A DNA stretch of 34,645 nucleotides from Nitrospinaceae bacterium (GTDB taxonomy: Bacteria; Nitrospinota; Nitrospinia; Nitrospinales; VA-1), in the NCBI GenBank assembly GCA_029261595.1, contig JAJDAZ010000052.1, positions 1 to 34,645 of the forward strand, in the 5' to 3' direction. The notes beneath the pieces are model-generated. The model was not told the DNA's origin. It searched no databases and saw nothing but the letters and a program-made list of their open reading frames with translations. Both the position numbers and the translations under genes were made by a program. Below, piece after piece: positions 34,175 through 34,645 of this stretch. Within the stretch, counting starts at the first letter, position 1, and the number at the start of each line of letters is the position of its first letter.

Positions 34175-34645
34175 ATGAGCGAAATTTACAATCAGTTGGT
34201 GCCCATTGTTGTAGAACAAACCAGTCGAGGAGAAAGATCCTACGATATCTATTCCCGTCTGCTCAAAGACCGGATCGTCTTTCTGGGCGGCGGTATTGAC
34301 GACTCGCTGGCCAACGTGGTCGTTGCGCAGATGCTGTATCTGTCCAACGAGGATCCCAAGAAGGATATTCACCTGTACGTTCAATCACCGGGCGGCAGCG
34401 TTTCGGCTGGGTTGGCGATTTTCGACACCATGCAGTTCCTCCGATGCGACGTGGCGACCTACTGCATCGGTCTTGCCGCAAGCATGGGCGCCATCATGCT
34501 GGTCGGCGGCGCCAAGGGCAAGCGATACGTTTTGCCCAATTCACGCGTACTACTGCATCAGCCGCTGCTTGGCGGGGTGATGGAAGGCAGCGCAACCGAT
34601 CTGGCCATCGAAGCCGAGGAGATCGTCCGCCTGCGCAAGCGCCTG
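34175..34645 (+). CDS. clpP: ClpP, protease proteolytic subunit (3' end outside window)
   Basis: 157 residues are visible; the gene runs off the window edge. Active-site serine S103 in GLAASMGA and histidine H128 in SRVLLHQPL are present; the catalytic Asp would lie beyond. The start [30 protein letters not shown] is the normal ClpP N-terminus after a short or absent propeptide. An AGAG-rich stretch precedes the ATG. It lies 102 bp after trigger factor. Confidence 0.97.
   Translation, partial: MSEIYNQLVPIVVEQTSRGERSYDIYSRLLKDRIVFLGGGIDDSLANVVVAQMLYLSNEDPKKDIHLYVQSPGGSVSAGLAIFDTMQFLRCDVATYCIGLAASMGAIMLVGGAKGKRYVLPNSRVLLHQPLLGGVMEGSATDLAIEAEEIVRLRKRL

Overview
The window reads as chromosomal DNA of a Gram-negative bacterium of moderate GC. 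Evidence is a two-partner secretion pair (outer-membrane TpsB plus large exported TpsA), several Sec-exported c-type haem proteins and Shine-Dalgarno-led genes, a few with TTG starts. The mix of a SUF operon, a dihaem protein with an ethylbenzene-dehydrogenase/NxrC-like C-terminal part, and a thioredoxin-NHL protein would fit a Nitrospina-like (Nitrospinota) or deltaproteobacterial-type organism. That placement is inference from family content, not a search result.

Layout. (1) 17-7359 (+): a complete iron-sulfur assembly operon: NifU/Nfu-like protein with a degenerate scaffold domain, sufB, sufC, sufD, sufS, sufU, then an AmmeMemoRadiSam-type radical SAM gene. (2) 7417-9228 (+): a GFA-family zinc protein, an exported protein of unknown function and a flavin-reductase-like protein. 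(3) 12035-9222 (-): an exported transglutaminase-like/TPR/FGE-fold fusion followed at once by a small membrane protein. (4) 12390-12940: a small IS200/IS605-type element with hairpin ends, inserted at the 3' end of the next operon. (5) 16678-12923 (-): a probable periplasmic redox cluster: a DUF1566 protein, a His/Met-rich dihaem cytochrome with an ethylbenzene-dehydrogenase-like domain, and a monohaem protein that also carries an HExxH zincin motif. (6) 17121-20434 (+): a membrane pentapeptide-repeat protein bracketed by a 27-nt direct repeat, a thioredoxin-NHL protein and a 52-residue membrane microprotein. (7) 27538-20461 (-): the tpsB-tpsA pair, with 735-bp near-identical repeats in tpsA. 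(8) 27881-29204: three small genes of unknown function. (9) 29454-32457 (+): a phosphohexomutase-family protein with extra domains, overlapping a left-handed beta-helix protein. (10) 32519-34645 (+): tRNA-Leu(UAG), trigger factor with a histidine-rich insert, and the start of clpP.

Housekeeping blocks (SUF; tRNA-tig-clpP) flank a more accessory middle. The most interesting part is the exported redox cluster at 12923-16678, where a haem-zincin protein is paired with a copper-site-like dihaem subunit and its last codons and stop come from an inserted IS end.
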